The notes beneath the pieces were generated by a model. The model did no database searches and was not told where the DNA came from. It saw only the letters and a program-made list of their open reading frames with translations. Source: JAWXUU01 sp044426045 (lineage in GTDB: Bacteria; Bacillota; Clostridia; Christensenellales; CAMQZB01). Taken from it: 64,000 bases of DNA. The translations under genes and the position numbers were made by a program. The stretch lies in the NCBI GenBank assembly GCA_044426045.1, contig JAWXUX010000002.1:138940-202939 (forward strand), read 5' to 3'. Below are positions 17,535 through 26,370 of this stretch, piece after piece (position 1 is the stretch's first letter; each line of letters begins with the position of its first letter).

Positions 17535-18608
17535 TCACATTATTATCATTAATTCTTTTGAAAGTGGGTTCAAATTGCATGGTTTTCCGTTTTTTATCAC
17601 GATTGTGTCCTCAATTCGGAGTCCGAATTTGTTTTCGATATAAATTCCCGGCTCGATTGTCACCACGTTCCCATCTTGCAAGACCTCGGTTGAGCGCGGA
17701 TTTAGCGTTGGGGATTCGTGGATTTCCACGCCAACTCCGTGACCTAGTCCGTGGGTGAAATATTTATCAATTCCAAAAGTTTCGAATATTTCAACAGCCT
17801 TGTTGTGTATATCCGCTGTTTTCACGCCTGCAACTGCCATTTCAAGACATGCTTCTTGGGCGAGTTTTACCATGTTGTAGACTTCTTTCATGATTTTTGG
17901 AACATTGCCAACCGCAAAGGTTCTTGTTATGTCGGCATTATATCCGTCGATGCACGCTCCGAAATCGCATGTCACAAAGTCGCCTTCCTCGATTTTTCTG
18001 TCACTTGGGGTTGCGTGGGGTTTTGCACCGTTTTCACCGCTTGCGATAATCGTTTCAAAGGCGAGAGTGTCTGCCCCGTGCAAAAATAATTTATGGTTGA
18101 GATTTGCACATAATTCACGTTCGGTTTGCCCACATTTCACTGTTGTTAAAAACTCCAAATATGCGAGTGAAGAAACGTTCATGGCATGGGCGATTTTTTC
18201 GATTTCTTCGGGGGTTTTCACCGCCCTTATTTCGTGGATTTCGCTTGAAATATTTTCAAATTCAAAGTTGCCAATTTCAGATAAGCTAGCTTTGATTTTT
18301 TCAAATTCTGCGACGGTGAGTTCTTCTTCAAAGCCGATTTTAAGTGGCGTTTTTGAAGTGAAAATTTCGCTGTGTTTTGCGAGAACTGCCGTGAGATTTT
18401 GCGAGATTTCAAGGGTGAAATCCGTTTTTTCAAAGTGGTCTTTTGCGGATTTTTCATACCTTGCGTCAGTCATGTATATCTTTGATGTTTTTGTCACCAA
18501 TAAAAAGCCAAAACTGCTGTGAAATTGCGTGAAATATTTGCGATGATGTTCTTTTGCAAAGATATAGACATCGACGTTTTTGAAGCTGAGTTTTTGAATA
18601 TTTGTCAT
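17535..18608 (-). CDS. M24-family aminopeptidase P / Xaa-Pro peptidase
   Basis: Cytoplasmic metallopeptidase expected to remove N-terminal residues before proline. 357 aa: creatinase-like N-domain (1-125), then a pita-bread catalytic domain with metal ligands in CDFGACIDGYNADITRTFAVG (two Asp), GLGHGVGVEIHESP (His), VVTIEPGIYI (Glu) and the last Glu in LRIEDTIV. A peptidase of this type directly upstream of efp is a very common Firmicutes pairing. Confidence 0.9.
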   Translation of the reverse strand: MTNIQKLSFKNVDVYIFAKEHHRKYFTQFHSSFGFLLVTKTSKIYMTDARYEKSAKDHFEKTDFTLEISQNLTAVLAKHSEIFTSKTPLKIGFEEELTVAEFEKIKASLSEIGNFEFENISSEIHEIRAVKTPEEIEKIAHAMNVSSLAYLEFLTTVKCGQTERELCANLNHKLFLHGADTLAFETIIASGENGAKPHATPSDRKIEEGDFVTCDFGACIDGYNADITRTFAVGNVPKIMKEVYNMVKLAQEACLEMAVAGVKTADIHNKAVEIFETFGIDKYFTHGLGHGVGVEIHESPTLNPRSTEVLQDGNVVTIEPGIYIENKFGLRIEDTIVIKNGKPCNLNPLSKELMIIM

Positions 18609-18656
18609 AATTTCACCACCATTTTAAACTTTTAGAAGAGCATTTGAAAGCACCTT

Positions 18657-19499
18657 TTAGATTTGGTTATAGATTTCTAGCATAGAAACGGCATCTTTTG
18701 TTTGAGTTCCCGCAGATTCGCAGATACAATATGGCGTGAAGCCTTTATCTTTGAGTGCTTTTGCAAGCGGCGGAAATTCAGGACCATAAACGGCATCTTC
18801 AAACGTGAGATGACGAACTTCGCCACCTTTTGAAAATTCAATTTTTGAAAAGTGAATATGGAAATTTTTTGCTTTTTCACCAAGTGTTTCTGTCATTTCG
18901 TCGAGAATTTTTTCAAAATCTTCTTGCGTTTTCAACGAGCCGTGCTCGCGGGCGTTGATGTGCCCAAAATCGATACAAGGAATGAAGAAATCTGCAATTG
19001 TGCAAAGCTCGCAAACTTCTGAAACCGTGCCGATTTGACGGATTTTACCCATAGTTTCAGGGCAAATTATCATATCGTCATAGCCGTGCTCGATAATGAG
19101 CTGTTTCACGATTTCCATTCTTTTTTTCACAAGTTCAAACGCTTCGTCACGCTTCATTTTGCCTTCTGTTCCTGGGTGGAAAATCACGCGTTTTGCGCCC
19201 ATTTCACGTGCTTTTGCAAGTGAAGTTAGGATATAGCCATATGATTTTTCCGCCATTTCGTCGTCGGGATTTGCAAGGTTTATGAAATACGGTGCGTGGA
19301 TTGTTAGTTCAACGCCCGCAGTTTCAAAGGCATTTTTCATAATTTCCGCTTTCGCACTTGAAAGTCGAACGCCTTTTCCAAAGGAATATTCAAATATTTT
19401 CAATCCTTTTTCTGCTACCCATTGGGCTGCTTGCTCTGTTGCTTTGAATCCACTGTCGTAGAATTCTTCCGAGTTTCCGCTTGGTCCAAATTTTATCAT
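18657..19499 (-). CDS. Nfo-like TIM-barrel protein (AP endonuclease family 2)
   Basis: Resembles deoxyribonuclease IV, which cleaves DNA at abasic sites using three zinc ions. 280 aa. Candidate metal ligands seen in order: His in IHAPY, His in IFHPGTEG, Glu in CPETMGK, Asp and His in CIDFGH, His in FHIHFS, His in VRH and Glu in CESAG. The Asp two residues before the VRH His of classical Nfo appears replaced (Val), so full activity is not certain. ATG overlaps nothing upstream but its frame begins 4 nt inside the ribF end (ribF stop 19496), so it is coupled to ribF. Confidence 0.75.
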   Translation of the reverse strand: MIKFGPSGNSEEFYDSGFKATEQAAQWVAEKGLKIFEYSFGKGVRLSSAKAEIMKNAFETAGVELTIHAPYFINLANPDDEMAEKSYGYILTSLAKAREMGAKRVIFHPGTEGKMKRDEAFELVKKRMEIVKQLIIEHGYDDMIICPETMGKIRQIGTVSEVCELCTIADFFIPCIDFGHINAREHGSLKTQEDFEKILDEMTETLGEKAKNFHIHFSKIEFSKGGEVRHLTFEDAVYGPEFPPLAKALKDKGFTPYCICESAGTQTKDAVSMLEIYNQI

Positions 19500-20365
19500 T
19501 TGATCTCCTTTATATCTTTTTCAAGTTGTTTTTTGAGATTTTCAATCCCGTCAAATTTCACAACATCTCGCAAAAATCTTTCAAAAAAGACTGTTATTTG
19601 CTTGCCATATAACGGCTTTGAAATGCCAATACAATGGGTTTCAATTTTATATTCTTCTCCGCCAAAAGTTGGAATTTTGCCAACGTTTATCATTGATTTA
19701 TAAATTTTGCCGTCAATTTTTGTGTGCCCGATATAAACACCCTCTTTTAAAAGGATTTTTTCTGTGCTCGGCTTGATATTTGCTGTTGGAAAGCCCAGTT
19801 TTGTGCCATTTTGAAAGCCTTTTTCGCAATAGCCCGACACAAAATATTCACTTCCGAGAAGTTCATTCAGTTTTTCAATTTCGCCTTTTTCAATCAGCAT
19901 TTTTGCAGTGCTTGCGGATGCTTTGTGGCGCTCGAAATCAACTTTTCCGCAAACTGTGAGTTTATCCCCAAAGTGATTTTCTAGCGTTTTTGTGTTTCCG
20001 CTTGCCATTTTTCCAAATTTATAATCAAAACCGCAAACTATGTTTGAGATTTGGTATTTTTCTTTTAAAATTGCGATAAAATTATCGCTTGAAATGTCTT
20101 TTATTTTGTTAAAATCTGCCACTATCACGTTTTTTATGCCTAGGCTTTTGAAAATTTCCAATCGTTCGCTGAATGTATAAACCATCCCCGCGATTTTAGA
20201 ATTTATAGAAATTTCGCCTTCGAAAGTGAACACTGAAAGCTCACCATCAAGGGTTTTTGCTATACCAAAAATCTCGCGGTGTCCCACATGGACGCTGTCG
20301 AAATTTCCAAGGCAAAGGCAGATTTCATTTTCAATTTTTTCGCCAAATTTATATATTTTCATCAT
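19496..20365 (-). CDS. ribF: Bifunctional riboflavin kinase / FAD synthetase
   Basis: Makes FMN and then FAD. 289 aa. N-terminal nucleotidyltransferase half with GNFDSVHVGHREIF (usually GNFDGVHxGH; Gly to Ser here); C-terminal flavokinase half with GTKLGFPTANIKPS, GVYIGHTKI and INVGKIPTFG. Located after truB as in most Firmicutes; start overlaps the truB end by 17 nt. No FMN riboswitch seen. Confidence 0.94.
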   Translation of the reverse strand: MMKIYKFGEKIENEICLCLGNFDSVHVGHREIFGIAKTLDGELSVFTFEGEISINSKIAGMVYTFSERLEIFKSLGIKNVIVADFNKIKDISSDNFIAILKEKYQISNIVCGFDYKFGKMASGNTKTLENHFGDKLTVCGKVDFERHKASASTAKMLIEKGEIEKLNELLGSEYFVSGYCEKGFQNGTKLGFPTANIKPSTEKILLKEGVYIGHTKIDGKIYKSMINVGKIPTFGGEEYKIETHCIGISKPLYGKQITVFFERFLRDVVKFDGIENLKKQLEKDIKEIK

Positions 20366-21215
20366 GCCCCGTTTCCCTTTTTATCCAAAGATAGAGTTTT
20401 TGAACACTGCTTTCACTTGAAAGAAGTCCTTTGAATTCGTCGGTATAGATAGTGTGAAGTCCGTCTTCGATTTCTTGATACAAGTGCAGACCATTTATCA
20501 TTTTTTTATATTCTTCGTTTGTTATTTGCACGCTAGGCAAAAATTTCAGTGTTTCGCCCGCTTCCATCATAAGATTTTTATCACGTTCGAGCTCGTCAAA
20601 AGTTACTGCGTTTTCAATGGAAAAATTGCCACTTGAAAGGCGAATTAGCCCCGCCATATAGCCATAAACACCCATTTCATACGCCATGTCGCGAACGATT
20701 GAGCGGACGTAGGTGCCAGATGAAACTTGCATATCAACGGTGAAAACGCCGTTGTTTTCTTCGATGACTTCGATGTTATAAACCTCGATTTCCACAGGTT
20801 TGAGTGTCACGCTGTCGCCACCGCGGGCGATAGAATATGCCCTTCTGCCATCAACTAGTTTAGCTGAATATTGCGGTGGAATTTGCGATATTTTACCGAC
20901 AAATTTCGACGCTGCTTCTTTCACTTCGGAAAGCGAAACCACCCTTTTTGAGCGGTTCAGAATTTCGCCATAGCTATCGAGGGTGTCTGTTTCCATATCG
21001 AATTTGAAAAATGCACGATACTTTTTTTGTTTTGTTAAAAACACATCGAAAAGTTTTGTGCATCTGCCAACGGCGATTGGAAGAACGCCTGAAGCGAGGG
21101 GGTCAAGGGTGCCAAGGTGACCTATTTTTTTTGTGCCAAGAACGCCACGCATTCTTGCAACGGCATCTGATGATGTCATGCCCGTTGGTTTTAAAAGATT
21201 TATTATTCCGTCCAT
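20349..21215 (-). CDS. truB: tRNA pseudouridine-55 synthase
   Basis: Forms pseudouridine at position 55 of tRNA. 288 aa with the N-terminal INLLKPTGMTSSDAV, the catalytic Asp in HLGTLDPLASGVLPI, YSAKLVDGRRAY, and VSSGTYVRSIVRD. Normal length. It is separated from nrnA by a 203-bp gap that contains an inverted-repeat segment, unlike the tight spacing in the rest of the operon. Confidence 0.96.
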   Translation of the reverse strand: MDGIINLLKPTGMTSSDAVARMRGVLGTKKIGHLGTLDPLASGVLPIAVGRCTKLFDVFLTKQKKYRAFFKFDMETDTLDSYGEILNRSKRVVSLSEVKEAASKFVGKISQIPPQYSAKLVDGRRAYSIARGGDSVTLKPVEIEVYNIEVIEENNGVFTVDMQVSSGTYVRSIVRDMAYEMGVYGYMAGLIRLSSGNFSIENAVTFDELERDKNLMMEAGETLKFLPSVQITNEEYKKMINGLHLYQEIEDGLHTIYTDEFKGLLSSESSVQKLYLWIKRETGHDENI

Positions 21216-21245
21216 ACTACCCTTTTTTGCTTTTACAATATTCTA

Positions 21246-21403
21246 GGTCACTTCTAAAAAGTCTTAACTCAAATCTTAATTCCCAAAAAAGGCTTGATTT
21301 TTCACAAAATTTCTAGAAAAACGTCCAGTTTTACGTCGAAATTCTGCAAAAAATACGCACTTTTTTTGAAATCAATCTTTGGTCAATACTTTTTAGAAGT
21401 GCC
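21246..21403. repeat. MITE-like segment with ~36-bp imperfect terminal inverted repeats
   Basis: The ends contain a perfect 14-bp inverted repeat CACTTCTAAAAAGT / ACTTTTTAGAAGTG (21249-21262 and 21388-21401), and the similarity continues inward for about 36 bp with scattered mismatches. The interior has no ORF. It sits in the only wide gap of the rbfA-nrnA-truB-ribF run. Confidence 0.6.
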
Positions 21404-21418
21404 CTTTAGGAGTGCCCT

Positions 21419-22372
21419 TTATATATAAAGTGATGCTCGGTACAAAACTTTATCCATGATATCTTCTATGCTTCCTTGCATGCTTAGCCCCGCCGCTTGC
21501 GTGTGACCACCGCCACCATAAAAACTTGCGATTTCCGCTGCGCTGATGCCAAGGATCGAACGGATTGAAATTTTGTATCTGTTTTTTGCAACTTGCAAGA
21601 AGTTGATTGCAATTTTTACGCCTGAAATGCTCATCGAATGGTCAATCAGACCTTCGTTTGAGTTGGAATCAAGACCGTATTTTTCAAGCATTTCTGCTTT
21701 TATCACAAGCGTTGCAATTTGACCGTCGTTGTGAAGCTTGATTTTTGAGAACGCTTCGCCAAGAAACAATAATTTTTCGTGCGATTGTTGCTTGAAAATT
21801 GCTTTTGTGATAAGGTGGGGATTTGCACCAAGTTCAGCGAGGTGTCCCGCCATTTTGAGCACGCTTGCTGTTGTGTTTGAATGTCCAAATCCGCCGGTAT
21901 CTGTCATTGTGCCAGCATATAGAAGTTCCGCCATTTCTTTTGTGATTTCGATGTTGTTTTGCACAAACATTTCATACATCACAACGCAATTTGCGGCAGC
22001 TTCGGCATAGATATAGTTTTCGTCGCTATAATTTTCGCTTGTGCCGTGGTGATCGATTGTGATTGTGTGAGCGCCTTTCAATATGATTGGAAGTGTCCCA
22101 ACCCTTTTGATGTCGCCACAGTCGCAAAAAACTATCAAATCATAGTTGTTTTTTGGCTTATCTGTCACCTTTTCAACGCCCGAAAGACAAAAATATTTTT
22201 CCGGCATTGGCATATCACAAAGAACGTCCGCTTCAACGCCAAAGTTGTTTTTCAGTGCGTGGTAAAGCGCAAGTCCGCTTCCGATTGTGTCACCATCAGG
22301 GCGAGTGTGAAGCAAGATTGCAATGTTTTTGTAGCCTTTGAATATGTTAAAATTTATTTCAATTTTCCTCAT
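21419..22372 (-). CDS. nrnA: NrnA, DHH-family nanoRNase / pAp phosphatase
   Basis: Degrades oligoribonucleotides and dephosphorylates 3'-phosphoadenosine 5'-phosphate. 317 aa: DHH domain with HTRPDGDTIGSGLAL, FCDCGD and TIDHHG; DHHA1 domain ending with the substrate-binding GGGGHTQAAG. Overlaps rbfA by 14 nt. In Firmicutes this gene regularly sits between rbfA and truB. Confidence 0.93.
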   Translation of the reverse strand: MRKIEINFNIFKGYKNIAILLHTRPDGDTIGSGLALYHALKNNFGVEADVLCDMPMPEKYFCLSGVEKVTDKPKNNYDLIVFCDCGDIKRVGTLPIILKGAHTITIDHHGTSENYSDENYIYAEAAANCVVMYEMFVQNNIEITKEMAELLYAGTMTDTGGFGHSNTTASVLKMAGHLAELGANPHLITKAIFKQQSHEKLLFLGEAFSKIKLHNDGQIATLVIKAEMLEKYGLDSNSNEGLIDHSMSISGVKIAINFLQVAKNRYKISIRSILGISAAEIASFYGGGGHTQAAGLSMQGSIEDIMDKVLYRASLYI

Positions 22373-22736
22373 TTTCTTCTTCCCCCGCTGGGCTTATTTC
22401 AAGTGTTGACAATATTTTGCTGATTTTTGCAGAATATTCAGTTGATTGATCCATAACTATTGTTAGCGACGGAACTGTTCTCACTTTCATTTGATGGGCA
22501 AGGCACGTTCTCAAAAATCCGCGAGAACGAACGATTGCATCGAATGTTTTTTGCTTTTTATCTGGGTCAAGCGAAAAAATGCTGACTACCACTTTTGCGT
22601 ATTTCAAATCTTGCGTTACTTCAACTGAAAGTACGCTCGTCATTTCTGTGTTTTCTGGGTCTTTGATGTCCCTTATTGATTGCGAAAGAATTTTTGAAAT
22701 TTCTGCTGCCAAAACGGCTTTTCTATCTTTTGCCAT
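22359..22736 (-). CDS. rbfA: Ribosome-binding factor A
   Basis: KH-fold 30S maturation and cold-adaptation factor. 125 aa; VTQDLKYAKVVVSIF and MKVRTVPSLTIVMDQS match the family core. Ribosome site AAGGAG precedes the ATG at 22736. A hairpin separates it from infB. Confidence 0.94.
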   Translation of the reverse strand: MAKDRKAVLAAEISKILSQSIRDIKDPENTEMTSVLSVEVTQDLKYAKVVVSIFSLDPDKKQKTFDAIVRSRGFLRTCLAHQMKVRTVPSLTIVMDQSTEYSAKISKILSTLEISPAGEEENEEN

Positions 22737-22755
22737 AATTCTCCTTATATAAAGA

Positions 22756-22783
22756 CAGCCGAAAGCAATTTTGCCTTCGGCTG
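22756..22783 (-). terminator. Hairpin between infB and rbfA
   Basis: 13-bp stem with one mismatch, CAGCCGAAAGCAA / TTGCCTTCGGCTG, tail TCTTTATAT on the minus strand. A weak or partial terminator that could dampen read-through into rbfA. Confidence 0.55.
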
Positions 22784-22869
22784 ACTGCCTTTAGGACGCC
22801 TTTTTCAGGCTCCCTTTTATTTTATTTGATTGCTCTTTATTAGATTTATCTTTATTAGATTTATCTTTA

Positions 22870-25764
22870 TTAAATCGATCTTTTGATTTCTTCAACAACA
22901 AATGCTTCGATTGTGTCGCCTTCTTTGATATCGTGATAATCTTTAAGAGAAATACCACATTCATAGCCGTGATTAACTTCTTTCACGTCGTCTTTCATAC
23001 GTTTTAGAGAGTCGATTTCACCTTCATGAATAACAATGCCTTCGCGAAGAAGTCTGACTTTTGCATTTCTTTGGATTTTACCATCGATAACATAACCGCC
23101 GGCAACCGTGCCAACACCTGTGATTTTGAAGATGTTTCTGACTTCGATTGTACCGATTGCTGTTTCCTTGAATTCAGGAGCAAGCATACCAGACATTGAA
23201 AGTTTGATTTCTTCAATCGCGTCATAGATGATACGATATGTTCTGATTTCAATTCCGTCACGTTCTGCTGATTGTTTTGTTTTTGTGTCTGGACGAACGT
23301 TGAAGCCGATGATGATACCGCCTGATGTTGATGCGAGCATAACGTCAGATTCGTTGATTGCACCTGCTGCACTGTGGAGAACTCTCACGCGGACTTCATC
23401 AGTTGAAAGTTTTTCAAGTGCTTGTTTAACCGCTTCTGCTGAGCCTTGAACGTCTGCTTTGATGATAAGGTTCAATGTTTGAACTTCGCCATCTGTAACG
23501 TTTTTGAATGCATCTTCAAGAGTGACTTTTTGGTCAATTTTGATCATTGATGCTTTGTATTGAGCAATTCTTTCGTTGATAACTTGTTTTGAAAGTTTGC
23601 CTTCTGGAACTGCCATGATTGTGTCGCCCGCTTCTGGAACTTCCTTGAAGCCTAGCACGCTGACAGCCATTGATGGACCTGCAGTTTTGAGTTGTTTGCC
23701 TTTTTCGTCAAGCATTGCACGAATTCTGCCCGTTGCGAAACCAGAAATAACAGTGTCGCCAACGTTGAGCGTTCCGCTTTTAACAAGGATTGTGGCAACT
23801 GGGCCTTTACCTTTGTCAAGTTTTGCTTCGATAATAGAACCGCTTGCAGCTTTATTTGGATTTGCTTTGAGTTCGAGAACTTCTGCTTGAACCAAGATTG
23901 TTTCAAGAAGTTCGTCGATACCTTCACCAGTTTTTGCTGAAACTGGAACTGCAGCAACGTCGCCACCCCATGATTCAACCAAGATGTTGTGTTCTGTGAG
24001 TTGTTGCATGATTCTGTTTGTATCTGCACCTGGACGGTCGATTTTGTTCATTGCAACAATCATTGTTACGCCCGCTGCTTTGATGTGGTTGATTGCTTCG
24101 ATTGTTTGTGGCATCAAGCCATCATCTGCGGCAACAACCAAGATTGCGATATCAGTGATATCCGCACCACGTTTTCTCATTGCTGTGAACGCTTCGTGCC
24201 CTGGTGTGTCGACAAATGTGATTTTTCCGCTTGGAAGGTCAACTGAATATGCACCGATGTGTTGAGTGATACCACCCGCTTCGCCAAGTGTTACTTTTGC
24301 ATCGCGGATATAGTCAAGAAGTGATGTTTTACCGTGGTCAACGTGACCCATGATTGTTACAACCGGTGGTCTTGGTGCCATATCTTCTGCTCTATCTTCC
24401 GTTTCTTCGAATGATTGAGTCAACATTTCTTCCGCTGTCACTTCTGGTTTATATTCTAGCGTTACGCCATAGTCGATTGCGATGAATTCTGCTGTGTCAA
24501 AGTCGATTGATTCGTTAACGGTTTTCATGATGCCATCAGCGAACAATTTTTTAGTGATTTGAACGGCTGGAATACCGATTTTTTCTGACAAAACTTTGAT
24601 TTGGATTGTGTCGGTTGTCACGATTGCGTGTTCAATTTTGATGAATTGATCACGTGCTTGATTTCCGCCTTTTTTCTTTGTTTTAACCTTTTTGCTACCC
24701 ATTCTTTCGTCTGAGCCAATTCCGTCTTCAACAATGAAGCCTTTTCTGATAAGCGTACGTTTTGTCATTGCTTTCTTTTCGGCTTGGTTTGAATCTTTTT
24801 TCTTTGCAAAGTTCTTGCTTGTGTCTTGTTTTGCGAAAATTGCAGGAGCAGCTGGTTTCTTTTCTACTTTTTTAGCAAATACTTTTTTATCATCGTCGTC
24901 TTTGCCACCGAAACCGCCTTGCGCGCCTTGTGGTCTGCGGTTGTTGTTATAGCCACCGCCACCGTTGTTGTTATATCCGCCTTGTGGTCTGCCACCGCCG
25001 TTGTTATTATTGCGATTGAAACCACCACCGTTATTATTGTTATTGTTATTGTAGCCACCTTGACGGTTGTTGTTATAGCCACCGCCACCGTTTCTGTTTC
25101 CGCCTTGACCTGAGCCCGCTTCAAACCTTCTTGGTTTTTGTGGGTTGTTTGCAGCATTTTCTGCCATTCTTTGACGAATTCTTTCTTGAATTTCTAGTGC
25201 TCTTTTCGCAGCAGCTTCTTCAGATGTACTTTGGAACAAAACTGGCGCAGCTTTTGGTGCTGGTGCTGGTGCTGGAGCTGGTTTTTCAGCTTTTGGAGCA
25301 GGAGCTTTTTCAGTTTTAGCTTCTGGCTTAACTTCTTGTTTAACTTCCGCTTTAGCTTCAGGCTTAACCTCTTGTTTAACTTCAGCTTTAGCTTCCGCTT
25401 TCACTTCAGCTTTTGGAGCTGGAGCTGGGGCTGGTTTTTCAATTTTAACTTCAACTTTTGGTTCTGGTTTATCTTCCACCACAACTTCAACTTTTGGAGC
25501 CTGAGTTTTTGGCGCTTCAGCTGTCACGGCTTCAACTTTTGGAGTTTCGATTGATTTTTCAACAGCCACTTTTGGCGCTTCAATAATTTCTTCCTTGTGG
25601 AAAGTTTTTTGAACGTTTTTCACGTTTTGAAGAACACCGTCAACGCTTTTTTTGAGCTCGGATACACTTTTAGAAAGATTTTTCACCTTTCCAGATGACA
25701 CAAGTTCATTTATCGCCTTTAGATTTTCTATTGATGATTTTTTGTTGTTTTGATTCTCTGCCAT
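22870..25764 (-). CDS. infB: Translation initiation factor IF-2
   Basis: GTPase that delivers initiator tRNA. 964 aa. C-terminal two thirds are standard: GHVDHGKTSLLD (G1), DTPGHEAF (G3), NKID (G4), then domains II-IV. The first ~360 residues are unusual: a coiled start, a Pro/Ala/Lys/Glu repeat zone (units such as AEVKQEVKPEAK, residues about 75-180) and an Asn/Gly-rich zone (about 215-290) with GGYNNNR and NNNNGGG repeats and scattered Arg. Such a zone is likely disordered and RNA-binding. Starts immediately after the ylxQ stop. Confidence 0.97.
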   Translation of the reverse strand: MAENQNNKKSSIENLKAINELVSSGKVKNLSKSVSELKKSVDGVLQNVKNVQKTFHKEEIIEAPKVAVEKSIETPKVEAVTAEAPKTQAPKVEVVVEDKPEPKVEVKIEKPAPAPAPKAEVKAEAKAEVKQEVKPEAKAEVKQEVKPEAKTEKAPAPKAEKPAPAPAPAPKAAPVLFQSTSEEAAAKRALEIQERIRQRMAENAANNPQKPRRFEAGSGQGGNRNGGGGYNNNRQGGYNNNNNNNGGGFNRNNNNGGGRPQGGYNNNGGGGYNNNRRPQGAQGGFGGKDDDDKKVFAKKVEKKPAAPAIFAKQDTSKNFAKKKDSNQAEKKAMTKRTLIRKGFIVEDGIGSDERMGSKKVKTKKKGGNQARDQFIKIEHAIVTTDTIQIKVLSEKIGIPAVQITKKLFADGIMKTVNESIDFDTAEFIAIDYGVTLEYKPEVTAEEMLTQSFEETEDRAEDMAPRPPVVTIMGHVDHGKTSLLDYIRDAKVTLGEAGGITQHIGAYSVDLPSGKITFVDTPGHEAFTAMRKRGADITDIAILVVAADDGLMPQTIEAINHIKAAGVTMIVAMNKIDRPGADTNRIMQQLTEHNILVESWGGDVAAVPVSAKTGEGIDELLETILVQAEVLELKANPNKAASGSIIEAKLDKGKGPVATILVKSGTLNVGDTVISGFATGRIRAMLDEKGKQLKTAGPSMAVSVLGFKEVPEAGDTIMAVPEGKLSKQVINERIAQYKASMIKIDQKVTLEDAFKNVTDGEVQTLNLIIKADVQGSAEAVKQALEKLSTDEVRVRVLHSAAGAINESDVMLASTSGGIIIGFNVRPDTKTKQSAERDGIEIRTYRIIYDAIEEIKLSMSGMLAPEFKETAIGTIEVRNIFKITGVGTVAGGYVIDGKIQRNAKVRLLREGIVIHEGEIDSLKRMKDDVKEVNHGYECGISLKDYHDIKEGDTIEAFVVEEIKRSI

Positions 25765-26088
25765 TTATTTCTCCTCGCCTGTGTTAATTATTTCGTATTT
25801 GTCTTTATCAATTCCCGCCATGATTCCCTTCACCATTTGTTTATCTGTGAGTCCGCAGATTTTGCAACCTGTTTTGTTCACCAAATGTTCAAGCGGTTCG
25901 CCCTTTGTTATTATCAATGGGCAAGCGTGTTTTCTCGCGTAGTTTTCCGCGTCCTTTCTTGCGTTTTTGCCACCCGTTTCACAAAGGATAACAAGTGCAA
26001 TATTTCTCGCTTTTGAAAGGAGCGTGGTTCCGTATATAATCTTCTTTGCCCGTGTGGCAAAGCCTACGTATGATTCGATTTTACCCAA
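25765..26088 (-). CDS. ylxQ: YlxQ, L7Ae-family ribosomal protein-like RNA-binding protein
   Basis: 107 aa kink-turn RNA-binding fold. GFATRAKKIIYGTTLLSKA and ALVILCETGGKNARKDAENYA are typical. Encoded between ylxR and infB, overlapping ylxR by 8 nt, the usual nusA operon position. Confidence 0.9.
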   Translation of the reverse strand: MGKIESYVGFATRAKKIIYGTTLLSKARNIALVILCETGGKNARKDAENYARKHACPLIITKGEPLEHLVNKTGCKICGLTDKQMVKGIMAGIDKDKYEIINTGEEK

Positions 26089-26344
26089 GGAATTCCTCCT
26101 CTAGCGTGTTATATATTTCAATAGGCACTGGGCATTGATACGCTTTTGCAAGTGCATTTTTCTTTTTTGCTTTCAAAAAACATTCGTGATTGTCGCAAAT
26201 ATATGCGCCCCTGCCATTTTTCTTTGACGTTCTGTCCAAAAAAATCTCCCCTTCTTTGTTTTTCACAATGCGAACAAGGTCATTTTTGTTTTTTTCTTCC
26301 CTGCACCCAATGCATGTTCTTTGAGGTATTTTCTTTTCTGCCAT
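26081..26344 (-). CDS. rnpM: YlxR / RnpM, DUF448 RNA-binding protein
   Basis: 87 aa with the family signature RTCIGCREEKNKNDLVRI and a later GRGAYIC. In Bacillus this protein has been reported as a modulator of RNase P. Normal length; second gene after nusA. Confidence 0.9.
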   Translation of the reverse strand: MAEKKIPQRTCIGCREEKNKNDLVRIVKNKEGEIFLDRTSKKNGRGAYICDNHECFLKAKKKNALAKAYQCPVPIEIYNTLEEEFLG

Positions 26345-26370
26345 TTAGTGTCCTCGTTTTTTACTTTTTA

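Noticed and set aside
19496..21418. FMN riboswitch near ribF
   Set aside because: ribF overlaps truB; the 203-bp gap upstream of truB lacks the RFN element segments.
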